Source: Tillandsia leiboldiana
Taxonomy: Eukaryota > Streptophyta > Magnoliopsida > Poales > Bromeliaceae
Direction: 5' to 3'
Assembly: GCA_029204045.2 (NCBI GenBank)
Contig: CM055062.1
Location: 5,068,648 to 5,132,647, forward strand
DNA length: 64,000 nt
In this document: one piece after another, positions 19,437 through 32,429 of the stretch
Layout: the number at the start of each line of letters is the position of its first letter
Numbering within the stretch: the first letter of the stretch is position 1
Notes under the pieces: model-generated
Databases searched by the model: none
Seen by the model: only the letters and a program-made list of their open reading frames with translations
What the model was told of the DNA's origin: nothing
Position numbers and translations under genes: made by a program

Positions 19437-19656
19437 TTCGGCTACTATACTATCAATAGCACCAAGCATTTGGTGCTATCAAGTTTTCTACCCTTAGATC
19501 AATCTCTTTAATCATTTTCACCTGTTAGATTTTACTATTTTTCCAACTACCCATTAAACCCAAGGGACCCACTATCATCTAAACCACACATCTTTTAATC
19601 TAAGGGTTAAAACTTAATAGCACTAATAACCTGGTACTATTAATAGTATTCCAGCC
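19437..19656. mobile_element. MITE family 1, copy in (TA)n/(CT)n
   Basis: About 220 bp with imperfect terminal inverted repeats of about 60 bp. The left end GGCTACTATACTATCAATAG matches the reverse complement of the right end (GGCTGGAATACTATTAATAG), and both ends carry CCCTTAGAT further in. Non-coding. It lies between a (TA)n tract and a (CG)/(CT)/(TA) tract. Confidence 0.75.
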
Positions 19657-19657
19657 T

Positions 19658-19711
19658 AGCGCGCGCGCGCTCTCCTCTCTCCTCTCTCTCTCTCTCTCTC
19701 TTCTCTCTCTA

Positions 19712-19755
<44 letters not shown>
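19658..19755. repeat. (CG)n(CT)n(TA)n compound microsatellite
   Basis: GC repeats are followed by CT repeats and then about 20 TA units, up to the start of MITE family 2. Confidence 0.95.
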
Positions 19756-19757
<2 letters not shown>

Positions 19758-19760
19758 TAT

Positions 19761-20273
19761 GCTCCTATACTATCTATAGTATCGAGCTCCAGTACTATAG
19801 TCTCGTTTCTATCTTAGGGTGTTCAAATCAATGATCCACACTTAAAACTGATCTAAGATATTTAAAGTTCTTTATTTTTTTTTATATTTTTTCCATATAG
19901 TTTAATTTATGATTAACATTTCAAAATTGTTAATTTTCAATGCTACTATGACGAGTTTGTAGTTTAACGTGTAGAAAATCTGAATTTATTCAAATTTTGA
20001 TAGAAAATATTTTAAACTATTTAATCAAGATTAGCATCCTTGATCTTGAATTCAAAAGTCCTATCCTCAAATTTAAAAATTATTCAATTTTCACCATTCA
20101 TTTGACATGATTTACTTACTAAGTAATGATGTCGAAAAAAAATCAAATTTTATTCCTAAAAACTTCATAAACCCTAGATTATATTTAACGGTGTGGATCG
20201 TGATTTGAATACCGTAAGATCGAAAACGAGACTATAGTACCGAAACTCCGATACTATAGATAGTGTAGGAGCC
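19761..20273. mobile_element. MITE family 2 with about 80-bp terminal inverted repeats
   Basis: About 510 bp. Left GCTCCTATACTATCTATAGT and right (reverse complement) GGCTCCTACACTATCTATAG continue to match through GTACTATAGTCTCGTTTT and a segment ending in GATCCACAC. The AT-rich interior has no coding frame. It is flanked on both sides by (TA)n/(CT)n tracts. Confidence 0.75.
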
Positions 20274-20279
20274 TAGTTT

Positions 20280-20398
20280 CTCTTTCTCTCTCTCTCTCAA
20301 TCTCTCTCTCTTATATATATATCTATATATATATATATATATATATAATATAAGATTATATATATATATATATATGTATACACACACACACACACACC
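20280..20398. repeat. (CT)n(TA)n(CA)n compound microsatellite
   Basis: CT, TA and CA runs lie between MITE family 2 and a truncated MITE family 1 copy. Confidence 0.95.
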
Positions 20399-20400
20399 AT

Positions 20401-20535
20401 TTTAGCTACTATGCTTTAAAAGTACCAAGCAGTTGGTGTTGTAAGTTTTTTACCGTTAGATCTATTTTTAAAATTATTTCACCTTTTAGATCAGGATATT
20501 CTACCAACCACCCAATACCCAGGCGCCCACTGTGA
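20401..20535. mobile_element. MITE family 1, truncated copy
   Basis: It begins TTTAGCTACTATGCTTTAAA and follows the left half of the family (TACCAAGCAGTTGGT, CCGTTAGAT), then stops at about CACTGTGAGAGCGAG, with no right terminus. Unassigned sequence lies between it and the TRIM array. Confidence 0.6.
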
Positions 20536-20730
20536 GAGCGAGAGCTCAGTGGTCGTTGTACAGTTAGCTCGGAGGGCTTTACGACACCTTTTCGTTGTGG
20601 TAAAGTCCTCAGCTCGACAAATGGACGAGAAAAATGGAATTCAGTGTGAAAATCATGAAAATACAACTATTTCTGCGTATTTTGGGCTAATTGGGGAATT
20701 GCTAGAATTAACTGTGTTGTGGACCGGGTC

Positions 20731-21811
20731 TGTGACGCCCCCAATAGTCCCACATCGGATGTGGATGGAATTGTGATTGAGTTTATATGAGACATGGACA
20801 TTAGTAATAATAACTGTGGCTTAAGCATTGGGCTGTGGGTTGGGCCCAACGAGTTATTGTTGCTAGTGGGCTGGGTCGTTACATTTGGTATCGAAGCCAA
20901 TAAGCAGCCGGAAGTGTGCGGCGAGTCTCGGCTGACAGGGCTAGCGAGACGAGTCTCACATCGCCTTGTGATCTTGGGCTACTGTGTGTGTGTTTGGGCT
21001 GACGAGGACGTCCAGCCTAAACGGGGGGAGTCTGTGACGCCCCCAATAGTCCCATATCGGATGTGGATGGAATGTGATTGGGTTATATGAAACATGTACA
21101 CTAGTAATAATAACTGGGCTTAAGCATTTTGGGCTGTGGTTTGGACCCAACGAGTTATTATTGCTATTGGGCCAGGTCGTTACATTTGGTATCAGAGCCA
21201 ATAACCAGCGGAAGTGTGCGGCGAGTCTCGGCTGAGCCTGGTCTAGATGACAGGGCTAGCGAGACGAGTCTAACATCGCCTAGCGATCTTGGGCTGTTAT
21301 GTGTGTGTGTTGGGCTGACGAGGACGTCAGACCTAAACGGGGGGAGTCTGTGACGCCCCCAGTATCCCACATCGATATGATAGAATTGTGATTGAGTTTT
21401 ATACTGACACATGAACATTAGTAATAATAACTACTTAAGCATTTTGGGTTGTGGGTTGGGCCCAACGAGTTATTATTACTAGTGGGCCGGGTAGTTATAT
21501 TTGGTATCAGAGCCAATAACACCGGAAGTGTGCGGCGAGTCTCGGCTGAGCCTGGTCTAGATGACAGGGTTAGCGAACGAGTCTAACATCGCCTGGTGAT
21601 CTTGGGTTGTTATGTCTGTGTTTGGGCTGACGAGGACGTCAGGCCTAAACGGAGAGAGTCTGTGACGCCCCTAATAGTCCCACATCGAATGTGGATAAAA
21701 TTGTGATTGAGTTTACATGAAATATGGACATTAGTAATAATAACTGGGCTTAAGCATTTGGTTGTGGTTTGGGCCCAACGAGTTATATTGCTAGTGGGCC
21801 GAGTAGTTACA
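20731..21811 (+). mobile_element. Head-to-tail TRIM array: four LTRs, three internal domains (copy A)
   Basis: LTRs lie at 20731-20883, 21033-21184, 21349-21499 and 21661-21811. Each starts TGTGACGCCCC and ends GTTACA or a close variant. Each of the first three is followed by a TGGTATC(A)GAGCC-type PBS, an internal domain of about 150-165 bp, and a purine tract (AAACGGGGGGAGTC) directly before the next LTR. Neighbouring units share LTRs. No matching target duplication is visible at the outer ends (GGGTC, GGTAT). This version carries many one-base deletions compared with 38649-39741. Confidence 0.9.
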
Positions 21812-22262
21812 GGTATATATATGGCTCTTTTATCTTGATTACTGAGAATACCTTCATACAACACAAAGATTGGGTAGAACTACAACATTGCACTATCTCT
21901 AATATTTGAAGTGAAAATCAATCTTTCCATATAAGCCAAAAAAAAAAACAGAAAAAAAAAAGACAATTTCTTCAGTTTGTTTTTGTATATTCAAATTTTT
22001 GAATCCTTTTTTAAAAGTATTTGGGTAAATTATTTTTACAACAAGTTTTGCCTGCATCTATGCATGACCTAATAGGGAAAGACTAGTATAATAGGGTAAT
22101 CAACCTTTTTCATTAGGGAAAAACTATGAAAGGATGAAAAACACATCTTCTACCTAAAAAAAAATCTTTGATTTTACTATTATTATTATTATATATTATT
22201 ATTGTATCAAGATGCTTCTTCCCGTGTTTCTTTTCTCCTCAAATTTTATATTTGCTCGTGTT
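21812..22262. other. AT-rich unassigned stretch up to the assembly gap
   Basis: Poly-A runs and a short (ATT)n repeat (about 22180-22203). No supported frame. It is homologous to 39742-40199, and it stops at the gap where that copy continues. Confidence 0.6.
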
Positions 22263-22362
22263 NNNNNNNNNNNNNNNNNNNNNNNNNNNNNNNNNNNNNN
22301 NNNNNNNNNNNNNNNNNNNNNNNNNNNNNNNNNNNNNNNNNNNNNNNNNNNNNNNNNNNNNN
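22263..22362. other. Assembly gap of exactly 100 N
   Basis: The sequence before the gap is homologous to the sequence ending at 40199, and the sequence after it is homologous to the sequence starting at 4454. A 100-N run is a usual placeholder for a scaffold join of unknown size. Frames running through it are meaningless. Confidence 0.98.
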
Positions 22363-22742
22363 CCTAACTGTAACTATCACGCCTTGGTGTCGAACTACTC
22401 CCGAGCTCGCTAACCGATTCGCCACCCATACGATCGAACCCCGCATAGGAAATGGCGTCAAACCTGCAAAATAAGAGTCTACACTAGCAGATATTATAGC
22501 GAATACAATTGCTAAAAAGAAAACCTCCAATCCACTTACCACAGTATCCATCCAAAAATACCTCAAATCAACATCTGTCATATACAACAGGGAACCTAAA
22601 TGAATACAATCAGATACAAGAGAAATCCCCTGATCGGGGAGGTACTTCTATCTCACTCACCAAAATCAGTACGGTAGGATCTAGCTCGGGACTCCCTTAC
22701 CTTTAATCGACAAACTCCGGTGTGTCAACATACGGAAGGGGA

Positions 22743-24077
22743 TGTTACGGAATTTGAGTTGGCGTAGTTTCGTGAAAGTTCAAGTCCTGAAGATTGAAGG
22801 TGAAGAAAGTTGGATCATTTAACTCAATCTCAAGAAAGAAGAATTCAAAAGGATCAGGTATGTTTAACTAAAGAATTTGTGTGATCCGAATACTTCTTGT
22901 AGTGTAGAAACACTTGGAAGAATCTTTCATTGCATAAAAATCAAAAACTGGACTTGGGACATGTTCAGGATCCGGATCAGGTTGTTCGATCCGGATCCCG
23001 AAGGTGGTTCGTTCATACATCGTCGCAATCCGGATCGTAGTCTCTTGATCCGGATCCCGAACGTTGAGTTTACCATCTACCTTGAACGATCCGGATCTTG
23101 CTTCGCAATCCGGATCCCGAACGTTGATGTTTGGTGAACTGTATGAACGATCCGGATCGTAGTCACATGATCCGGATCCCGAACCTTCGTTTTTCTGGAA
23201 TTGGCTGTTTGTTATGACGATCCGGATCCTAGTTATCACGATCCGGATCGCCGTCCGTAAATATCCAGAAATGGCAGGTTTTTGATTCTTATCTCCTTCC
23301 TAGGGTTTCTAACCTATAAATACACCCTATGACTCCTTTCTAGGGTGAATCCACATAGCCGTCATTTTCTGTATCATCTTATACGGCTATAGATCCACAT
23401 ATAGAGAAGAAAGGAAATCATTAGAGAATACTCTATGTTTCTTCATCTATATTGATTAGTTTGATTCTAGGTTTTCATACTCACATCTTGAGTTGAATCA
23501 AACTAATGAATACTTAGATGGTATTTCCGATCTATCTTTGATCTAAGTATTCGGCGGATCATCACCACCCAAAAACAACGATTTACCCCAAAAATCGGCG
23601 CGTGGATTCGCGTGTCCTTGTGGATTCAAGGTTCAATCGCTCTCGTGGATTCGGAGCGAGGCACGTTCGTGGATTCGAACGGTGCTATTGGGTGAAGACC
23701 GTGGATTCGGTCGGACGTCGTGGATTCGACGTTGGACGCCGTGGATTCGGCGTTGGGCGCAGATCGTGGATTCGAGAAGCGTCTGAGCGAGCGGAGAAGA
23801 TCCTCTAGGAGCAGTATGGAAAAGGTTGAGTCGTAAGTGTGTACGGTAAATCACCTTGTACGTGTTTTAATTCTAGTGGATTTCTGCCGTGTTATCGGTC
23901 CCGTGGTTTTTTACTCCGGTGATGGAGGTTTTCCACGTAAAAATCTTGCGTGTTATTTTATTTTCCGCATTGGGTTTTATCGCAACGATTTTTTGGAGTG
24001 TTTATACGTTTACACCTATTCACCCCCCTCTAGGTGTTTCTTCCCCTATTAGATCCGTATTATATACGACCCAAACA
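22743..24077 (+). repeat. Sirevirus 5' LTR (copy B)
   Basis: The same content as 4841-6179, with scattered indels. The palindrome array is at about 22969-23250, and the TGGATT hairpin array at about 23600-23785. Confidence 0.92.
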
Positions 24078-24078
24078 G

Positions 24079-24090
24079 TGGTATCAGAGC
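24079..24090 (+). other. Primer binding site (copy B)
   Basis: TGGTATCAGAGC follows the LTR end, as in copy A. Confidence 0.9.
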
Positions 24091-24109
24091 GGGAATAGGG
24101 TTGTGAACA

Positions 24110-27100
24110 ATGGTTGAAGGTGGAAACATCAATCGACCCCCTTTCTTTGATGGAACAATTATGCGTACTGGAAGTACGGATGAAAGCCTTTTTATCTTCC
24201 ATCGACGAAAGGGTGTGGCATTCAATTGAATCATGATGGTCTAATCAACTGAACTTATCTCTGATGTTTCACACCTTAAAACCTAGGTCGAAATGGACCA
24301 AGGAAGAGTTTGAGTTATCTTCTTACAATGGCAAGGGAATTAATGCTATTTTAATGCCTTATCTCAAACTGAATTCTCTCGCGTCTCGGCATGTGAGACT
24401 GCGAAAGAAATCTGGGATGTTCTCCAGGTTACACATGAGGGAACTAACCTCGTGAAGATTCAGAAACTGCAGATGCTTACGAGCAAGGTTGACTCCATCT
24501 TGATGGCAGAAAATGAATCTTTCACGGACTACTATACACGATTGCAAGACATCGTAAACTCATGTGCTAATCTGGGAGAGAAAGATTCCAGAATTTAAGA
24601 TTGTAAGAAAAATCTTAAGAACTCTTCCTGAACGATTTCGCCCAAAGGTTACTGCCATTGAAACTATTAAACACCCGGACGAAATACGTGTAGAAGAATT
24701 AGTTGGTTCATTACAACTTATGAAATGACTTTTAATACTAACAATTCTTCTGGAAAAGCATCCACTTCTAAGTCTTCAGGTTATGCGTTGAAAACAACTA
24801 AGGAAGAAGACGCGGATACATCCTCCTCGGACGATGACGAGAACCTTTCTATGGAGGAATTTGAGAAGCAGCTCGCTCTCTTGACAAGGAAGTTTCGCCG
24901 CAACTTCCGAAGGGGTAATTCAAGCAAATCTCCATCCTTCGGAAAGTGGAACAAAGGCAAGGGTACTCCAAGTCACAAGTCAAGAAAGCAGGAGAACTTC
25001 TCAAAGGATAAGAAAAGTTCAGAAGGACAACTGCAATGCTTCAAATGTCGAGGCTACGGCCACATTGCAACGGAGTGTCCTAACAAGTATCCGGCAAAGA
25101 AGAAGGCGATGCAAGTCGTCACTTGGGATGACAACTCAACGTCAAATGAGTCGTCTTCAAGTGATGAAGAAAAGAGCTCCACGGCATTCCACCGCGTCCA
25201 CATCTTCACCCTTCATGTGCTTTATGGCAAATACATCTGAGTCGTTGTCCAACTCCACTGTTGAAAAGAACGCAACGGACAACGAATCGGATGATTCGGA
25301 AGGTGAAGATTGTGCTCTAGCCTACCACAGACTTTGAGGGACTCAAAGAAAGTGGCTAAGCAAAACAAGAGTTTGAGAGGGAGAGTGCATGATCTCGAAG
25401 AAGAAGCAAAAAGAGCGACTTCTCTCTCAAACGCTCTTGAAGTGGAAAGGGAAAACCTGATAAAAGAAAATGCTTCCCTTCAAGAGTCCAATGAGCAACT
25501 TGAGAAGGAACATACAAATCTGGTGGATAACGCGAATCACTTCTCAAAGCTCTACAACGAGGCTCGACAGGATAACCTGGAAATGACAAAGACCATTTTC
25601 CAACTCAAGAATGACTTACAGCGATTCTCTCAGGAAGGAGTAAGTTGGATAGACTTCTTGGTCTTGGTCAATCAAATAGGTTCGGCCTCGGATACACTCA
25701 AACTGGAAACAGTTCAAGTTTGAGTGGGACAGTTTTTGTGCCTCAGTCGGTATCTCCTCCTCCGACACCGGAATTCAAGACAACAACTGACAACAAACCT
25801 ACTTCATCCTCTTTGGGATCGTCAAGATCTAAGGTATGTTTTCGTTGTGGTGTTTCAGGGCACATAAGAAGATATTGCAAGACGGGAGTCGAACGCTCAT
25901 CTCAAGCACCTCTTGCATCAACTACCAAAAAGGCTCCTTTCCGGAAATCAAAGCAAAACTTTTCAAATGAAAAGAGACTTGGTAGTTCACCGCACAAGAC
26001 GACTTCATCAAGGAGCAACAATCGTTTTAACAAGACGCTTTCACCTAGGCACAAAACTTCACGACCATTACAGACGCATTCCAAAAAGGTTTGGGTGCGC
26101 AAAGGTGAAATTTCCCTTGTCTTGTTTCCAATATTTCCTTGCATGCATATGATAGCTCGTCTTGGTATCTGGATAGCGGGTGTTCCCGTCACATGACCGG
26201 TGACAAAAATAGTTTTCAAAATCTTGAGAAAATCTCCGGAGGACACGTTGTTTTCGGAGACGGTCGATCTTCCAAAATTGTTGGAAAAGGGACGGTAGCT
26301 ATTCCAGATGGCCCGATTTTGAAAAACGTCTTATTTGTTGATGGCCTTAAGACTAACCTCATAAGCATAAGTCAACTTTGCGACAATGGTTTTTCAGTAA
26401 CTTTTCATCGGTTGAATGCGTTGTAACTGATAAGGACCATGTCTTCTTTTTAAAAGGGGTTAGATCTGAAAACAATTGTTATGTTGTTCCTAATAAATTT
26501 TCTGAAAATTGTAACTTAGCCGCTTTGAATAATGAAACTCTTTGGCATGAAAGGCTAGGTCACTTAAATTTTAAGGAACTTACTAGAATTTCAAACAAGG
26601 ACGTGGTCAAGGGGATTCCAAAGCTTTTATTTAAACAAAATGTTGTGTGTGGTGGTTGCCAAAAGGGTAAACAGTCTAGGACTGCACACAAAAACTTGAA
26701 CCACGTTGGTACAAAACGGCCCTTGGAACTTTTGCACATGGACTTAATGGGGCCGACCCGTCAACCATCCTTGGGAGGTAAATGGTACATCTTTTTATTG
26801 GTTGATGATTTCTCTCGGTTTCTTGGGTAGCATTTTTGAGAGAGAAAGCTGATACGTTTGACTCTTTTCATGAGATTTGCCATCGTATTATGATTGAAAA
26901 GAATGAAAAGATCATTCGTGTTAGAAGTGATAGGGGTGGAGAATTCATAAATTCAAAATTCATTGACTTTTGTACTTCAAATGGCATAAAACATGAATTC
27001 TCGGCACCCTATACACCTCAGCAGAATGGTGTTGTTGAGCGCAAAACAGGGTTGTTCAAGAGATGGCGCGTGTGATGCTTCATAGCCGGAATTACCGCTA

Positions 27101-29216
27101 CATTTTTGGGCTGAAGCTTGTGAACACCGCTGTCTATGTCATTAACAGAGTGTATTTGCGCCCAGGAACCTTGAATACACCATATGAGCTGTGGTTTAGT
27201 AGAAAACCGGATATCAAGTACTTTCGTATCTTTGGGAGTCGATGTTACATCTTACGTGATCGTGAAAATCTTGGAAAGTTCGACTCTCGAAGTGATGAAG
27301 GGATCTTTTTGGGTTATTCTACGAATAGCAGAGCATATCGAGTATTTAACATTGAATCTAAGACGATTGTAGAATCTATAAATGTTAAAGTAGATGAAGC
27401 TTCTCATTTTGAATCTGAAAAATCTACCCTCGATATCTCTCTAGATGATGATTCTCCTGCTAGTGCATCTTCTCATAATAATACTTCCAATATTAATGAT
27501 GCATCTAATGGTTCTTCTAGTTTATCTGATGTGCAGGAATCATCTTGTGTACCTCCGAGTACTCCGTTTCAACAAACGCTACGAATCTCCAAGGATCATC
27601 CGGAATCGAACATCATTGGAGATCCACAAGAAGGAGTTAGAACTCGAAGGCAGTTGGTTTGCGATTTGCTTGCTACGTATCTTTAATCGAACCAAAGACA
27701 TAGATGAAGCTCTCAGGATGACTTACTGGATTAAAGCAATGCAGGAAGAGCTCCATCAATTTGAGCGAAACAAAGTCTGGGAATTAACAAAGCCTCCAAG
27801 CAACATAATGTGATAGGTACCAATGGATCTTCAAGAACAAGAAAGATGAAGATGGTACTATCATCAGGAACAAGGCAACGACTAGTTGCTCAAGGCTACC
27901 TCTCAAGTAGAAGGTATAGACTTTGACGAAACTTGCGCCCCTGTAGCTAGACTCGAGTCCATTCGTAATTGTTTGCTATGCTTGTCACTTTAAAATCAAT
28001 TATTTCAAATGGACGTCAAGAGGCGCATTTCTAAATGGGTTTTTAAATGAGGAAGTTTATGTAGCTCAACCGAAAGGTTTTGTAGATCATAACAACCTAA
28101 CCATGTTTTTCGTTTGAAAAAGGCTCTTTACGGTCTGAAACAAGCACCGCGAGCATGGTACGAAAAGGTTAACAAAGCACCTTTTGGAGAAGGGCTATAC
28201 TCGATGGGGAGCTGACAGGACTCTCTTTGTGAAGCATTATCAAAATAATTTTCATTGTAGCACAAATCTATGTCGATGACATTGTATTTGGTGCAACAAA
28301 AGATAATGATGCTTCTAAATTCGCGGAGACCATGGAAAGCGAATTTGAGATGTCCATGATGGGCGAATTGTCTTATTTTCTTGGATTGCAAATTAAACAA
28401 AATGATGAAGGTATTCACTTGAGTCAATCCAAGTATGCACTGGAGTTGGTCAAAAAGTTTGATCTAGAAAATTGTAAAGATTTTCCAACTCCAATGGGAA
28501 CTAGCCACAAGGGACTTGGAAGTGAATCACATAGTGAGAATGTAGACGAGAAACTGTATAGAAGTATGATTGGAAGTCTACTTTACCTCACAGCTAGTCG
28601 CCCGGATATATCCTTTAGTGTTGGGATTTGCGCGAGATATCATCAGCACCAAAGGAGGTTCACCTGAAAGCGGTGAAACGGATCATCCGGTATAGTCAAA
28701 GGATCAATTAATTTCGGAATTTGGTATCCTATGGGAACAAGTCTGGACATTGTTGGATACTCAGATGCCGATTGGGGCAGGATACGTGGATGATCGGAAA
28801 AGCACGAGTGGTGCATGCTTCTATCTTGGCCATTGCCTTGTTGCATGGCACAGTAAAAAACAGAATTGCATAGCACTCTCGACTGCCGAAGCGGAATACA
28901 TTTCAGCTGGAAGTTGCTCAACTCAACTCATTTGGATGAAAAGCGTATTGAGTGACTTCCGCATTTCAGCATCTTCGGTAACAATTCTTTGTGACAACAC
29001 AAGTGCAATTAACATTTCTAAAAACCCTGTGTTGCACTCTAGAACAAAACATATTGAACTTAGATATCATTTTCTTAGAGAGCTAGTTGAATCAATACTC
29101 TTCAACTTTCATATGTTTCAACTGAAGATCAATTAGCTGACTTTCTAACAAAACCTTTGGATCAAAAACGTTTTATTCATTTACGAAAAGCAATTGGGAT
29201 GCTTTCCTTGAAATAA
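24110..29216 (+). pseudogene. gag-pol: Sirevirus gag-pol (copy B), many frameshifts
   Basis: Domain order is as in 6213-11331: zinc knuckle CFKCRGYGHIATEC (about 25038), second knuckle (about 25837), LDSGCSRHMTG (about 26171), integrase (about 26530-27090), RT with YVDD (about 28268), RNase H (about 28760-29090). The TGA near codon 43 is shared with copy A. More than fifteen further indels break the frame, largely at positions where copy A reads through. The random, non-shared nature of the indels fits consensus error better than old decay. Confidence 0.88.
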
Positions 29217-30152
29217 TCTTCTTTTTGAAATCTTTGCTTAGGATAGGTTTTGTATTTGTTTTTGTTTTGTTCATTATCTATGTTTGTACATAGGACATTA
29301 ATTGAGCATAGATCATAATTGACTTTAATTGCATCTGTTCACGACATTAGAAATTTATTATGCTTTTGCCATCATAATATTTCATTGTTGCAATGATCGT
29401 TTATGTTAATTAAATCATCTTCTAAAGTGATCAAAGTCAATTTCTCTCTCAATGATCTCTTGGTATAGTCATTATCTTATTTGACTGTTTAGTCGAGTAT
29501 GAAATCGAGATCAATTTTTGGTTGAATACTTTATATCTTAAATAATTGATAGCCAATTGAGGGGGAGTCAAAGATAATGTAAAATGCTCAAAAGATGTGG
29601 AAAGAGTTACATCCCAATGAGGAGTGTGAAACTACCACCACATGGAGGAAAGAGCTACCACCTCGGTCGTCCGAGTATTGTGTGCAGCTACCACATGTAT
29701 ACCAAGCATGGTTGTTCAAATTTTTGATTAAGTAAAATGCATATTGAAATACTTGACTCTGTCAAATTTCAAGGTTGGTATAAGGTGGGATTTTAAAGAA
29801 AGATGCTCAAAGAGCCACTCTCTTCAACAGATTGTCTAGAAATATTATCTACCATATTTGGGATTTCAAACATCTATTGATCTTTGTATTCATTTTCTTT
29901 ACCGAATTGATTATTTGATAAAGGCATTACTCATAAGATCAAGTTAGATGGATTGAAGGTGTTCAACTTTAAGGGATTTAATTTTTGTAAATTTTCGTTT
30001 CATTTTTGGATATTATTGATAGATTTGGCATAATCTAATTCTTGTTGTATGAAACGATGCTTTTTGTTTAAAGTTGATACACCTTTGTGCTTACAATCTT
30101 TTTCTGGTTTTTCTTGAATTTCTCTGAAATTTTCTAAAGAAAAAGTTGGGGC

Positions 30153-30306
30153 CGATCCGGATCGGGGTAGATGATCCGGATCCCGAACGCAGGTTTTCTC
30201 CTGCGGGCTGACGATCCGGATTGGACCTGCCGATCCGGATCCCGAACGCAGTTTTTTTCACTGCGGGTAGCCGATCCGGATCGCAAGCTCGGGAGGATCC
30301 GGATCG
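30153..30306. promoter_or_regulatory. Palindrome array upstream of env-like frame (copy B)
   Basis: It matches the six GATCCGGATC palindromes at 12272-12423, with the same CGCAGG/CCTGCG and CGCAGT/ACTGCG hairpins and TATAAA at about 30318. Confidence 0.7.
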
Positions 30307-30848
30307 CGGCTAGGTTTTTATAAAGAACAAAAGGGTTTTGATTTCTTTTACTCCAATCTTTTGTTCAAAAGTTTCCAGAGCGCTTCTCTCTAGATTTCAT
30401 CCTCCTTGGAAGCGTTCAAACTCAAGTTCTTCAATTCCAAGTAAGTTTATTGATCAAAATCTCGGTTTTTCACCGTTTTTCTCCTTTTCCTCCTCAACGC
30501 ACGAATTTCTTGGATCAACTTTGTTTGTGGATGGTTTTTGATCAAATTTCTTTTGAAATAAGAACTCTGGGTAGATTAGTTTTGATTATATGCTAGGTTT
30601 TCTCCTGATTAACGGATTTTTAGGCTTCGATTTCTAAAATTTCGGTTTTAGGGCATATAATAAGGATTTTCGAAATTCATGCAATTGATCTATTTTTAAA
30701 AGTCCTTTTGCAAAACTAATTTGATTCTTAGTCTCTCTACATGATAATGATTCTTTGGATACATTTTTTCAATTTTTGAAAACTAAGAATTTTTGTGTTC
30801 TTGAGTTGGTTTTCACAGGACACCTTCTTTACTCAAGCATTTTGTTCA

Positions 30849-31467
30849 ATGGCACTTAATTCAGTGAGTTTCTCTTGGTTAAGCCTTCTCCTAGTTTCAA
30901 TGATGCACACAAGTACATCTGTTAAAAGGGAACCAGATGATTCAACTCAAAACAAGACGAAAAAACGCAGAGGAAGACAGCTCAGACTATGATGATGAAG
31001 AATGGGACGAATTTTTCAAAGATGTTTCAACGGAAGATTGATGAGGAAAAACAGGAAATTTACCAAAGGAAAAAGATTAATGAAATCTACCTCAACAACC
31101 AAACAATATACAAGACGGAAGACTGTCCAATGGAGTGAAAATCAGCCTAGTGGGCCTCTCACCAGAGGCTCGCTCACTCTCGTGGAATTCTACAAACTGA
31201 AATCCATGGGTTACGGGACCGGATGCTCCATCTGCATCTACACAGCATCCATCACACTCGAAGAGACAGGCTACAGACGCTGATGTGTTGAAATCGCTTC
31301 GACAGGAACAACAAAGACTGTCTGCTGAACAAGAAAGAATGTCGAAGGAACTTCAGCAACTTTCCTCTAAACAGAAGAAGATCAAGAAGAAGTGCTCAAC
31401 TATTTCGACAATGCTTAAAGGGATTTTGAGCAAGCTCAGTTGTACCAGCTCCGACTCCTCCGACTGA
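30849..31467 (+). pseudogene. Env-like frame (copy B), broken
   Basis: The same gene as 12968-13582. The frame shifts near 30961 (extra A) and again near 31024, 31050, 31168 and 31180. The C-terminal coiled-coil part (31285-31467) is open and identical in sense to copy A. Confidence 0.8.
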
Positions 31468-32429
31468 ACTGCACCTTCCTTTTTTCTTCTTTTTGTGCAG
31501 GATTTTGATTTTAGGATTTAGTCTTATACTTACTTTTAGCTTAGTTCTCAGGTTTTACGTTTTATTGGAACTTTTTTCACTCTCCTAACATTTCGTAGTC
31601 TTAACTACATTTTGGCTTTGTTTTGTGACAAAAAGGGGGAGAGAGTTGTTGAGAACTTTGAACAATGATGATGATGTGAATGAACATCAAGGTAAGGGAA
31701 CTTGAACAAGAGAACTTTGAACAATGATGATGTGTTGGAACATCAAAGGTAAGTGATGATGATGTGAATGAACATCAAGGTAAGGGAACTTGAACAAGAG
31801 AACTTTGAACAATGATGATGTGTTGGAACATCAAAGGTAAGTTGAAACACAAAGGTAAGTAGAACTTCAACTTTTGGTTTTTCCATTTGTATGAATGCAT
31901 GCCTCGACTAACTATTTGCTAACTATTTGGGCATGTAATATAACTAACAAGTTGATGTTCACTAACAAGTTTGTGACACTTGGTTTTTGATTGCATAGAA
32001 GATATGTTGGTTCTTAACTCTGATCAATTACATATCTATATATATATAAGTTTGTCACAAACATGTTCATGACATTTGGTTTTTACGTGCAAAGAAGATA
32101 TGTTGGTGTTTCTTTAACTATGATCAGTTTACATATCTGAATATAAATGTCATGGTAAGTATAAATGAGTTTAAACTTCATCTCTGTTTGTGGTTTTTGA
32201 ATGATACAAAATTCTTGAGGTATCTAACGATTTCTTTTGTCAAGAATGATTTCTTTTTGCAGAGAGTACAGATGTCTAAGTCTAGAGTCTGTTTTAGGAG
32301 TTTAACTCATGTATTGTATTTTGGATCTCCATTGTAAATTTTTGTTGTATGGTGATAGCAACAAAAATATCTTTTTGAATTTTCTTTAGTGGATCTATGT
32401 TTTGTCACGAAACCGCCAAAGGGGGAGAT

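Noticed and set aside
20731..21811. CRISPR-like or tRNA-gene array, from the regular repeats and TGGTATCAGAGCC words
   Set aside because: The repeat period of about 310 bp, LTR ends, purine tracts and PBS order identify TRIM retroelements. TGGTATCAGAGCC is only the complement of a tRNA 3' end, not a tRNA gene.
20667..21864. Several antisense frames rich in TSNNNSLGP-like text
   Set aside because: They repeat once per TRIM unit because the LTR repeats, and they have no start context, domain or codon bias.
22168..22587. Open frames that cross the N run
   Set aside because: They contain about 33 unknown residues from the assembly gap and have no support on either side.
24110..29216. Independent old, decayed second Sirevirus insertion
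   Set aside because: It has the same flanks and target duplication as the first copy. The breaks are private one-base indels with few substitutions, so duplicate assembly is more likely than decay.
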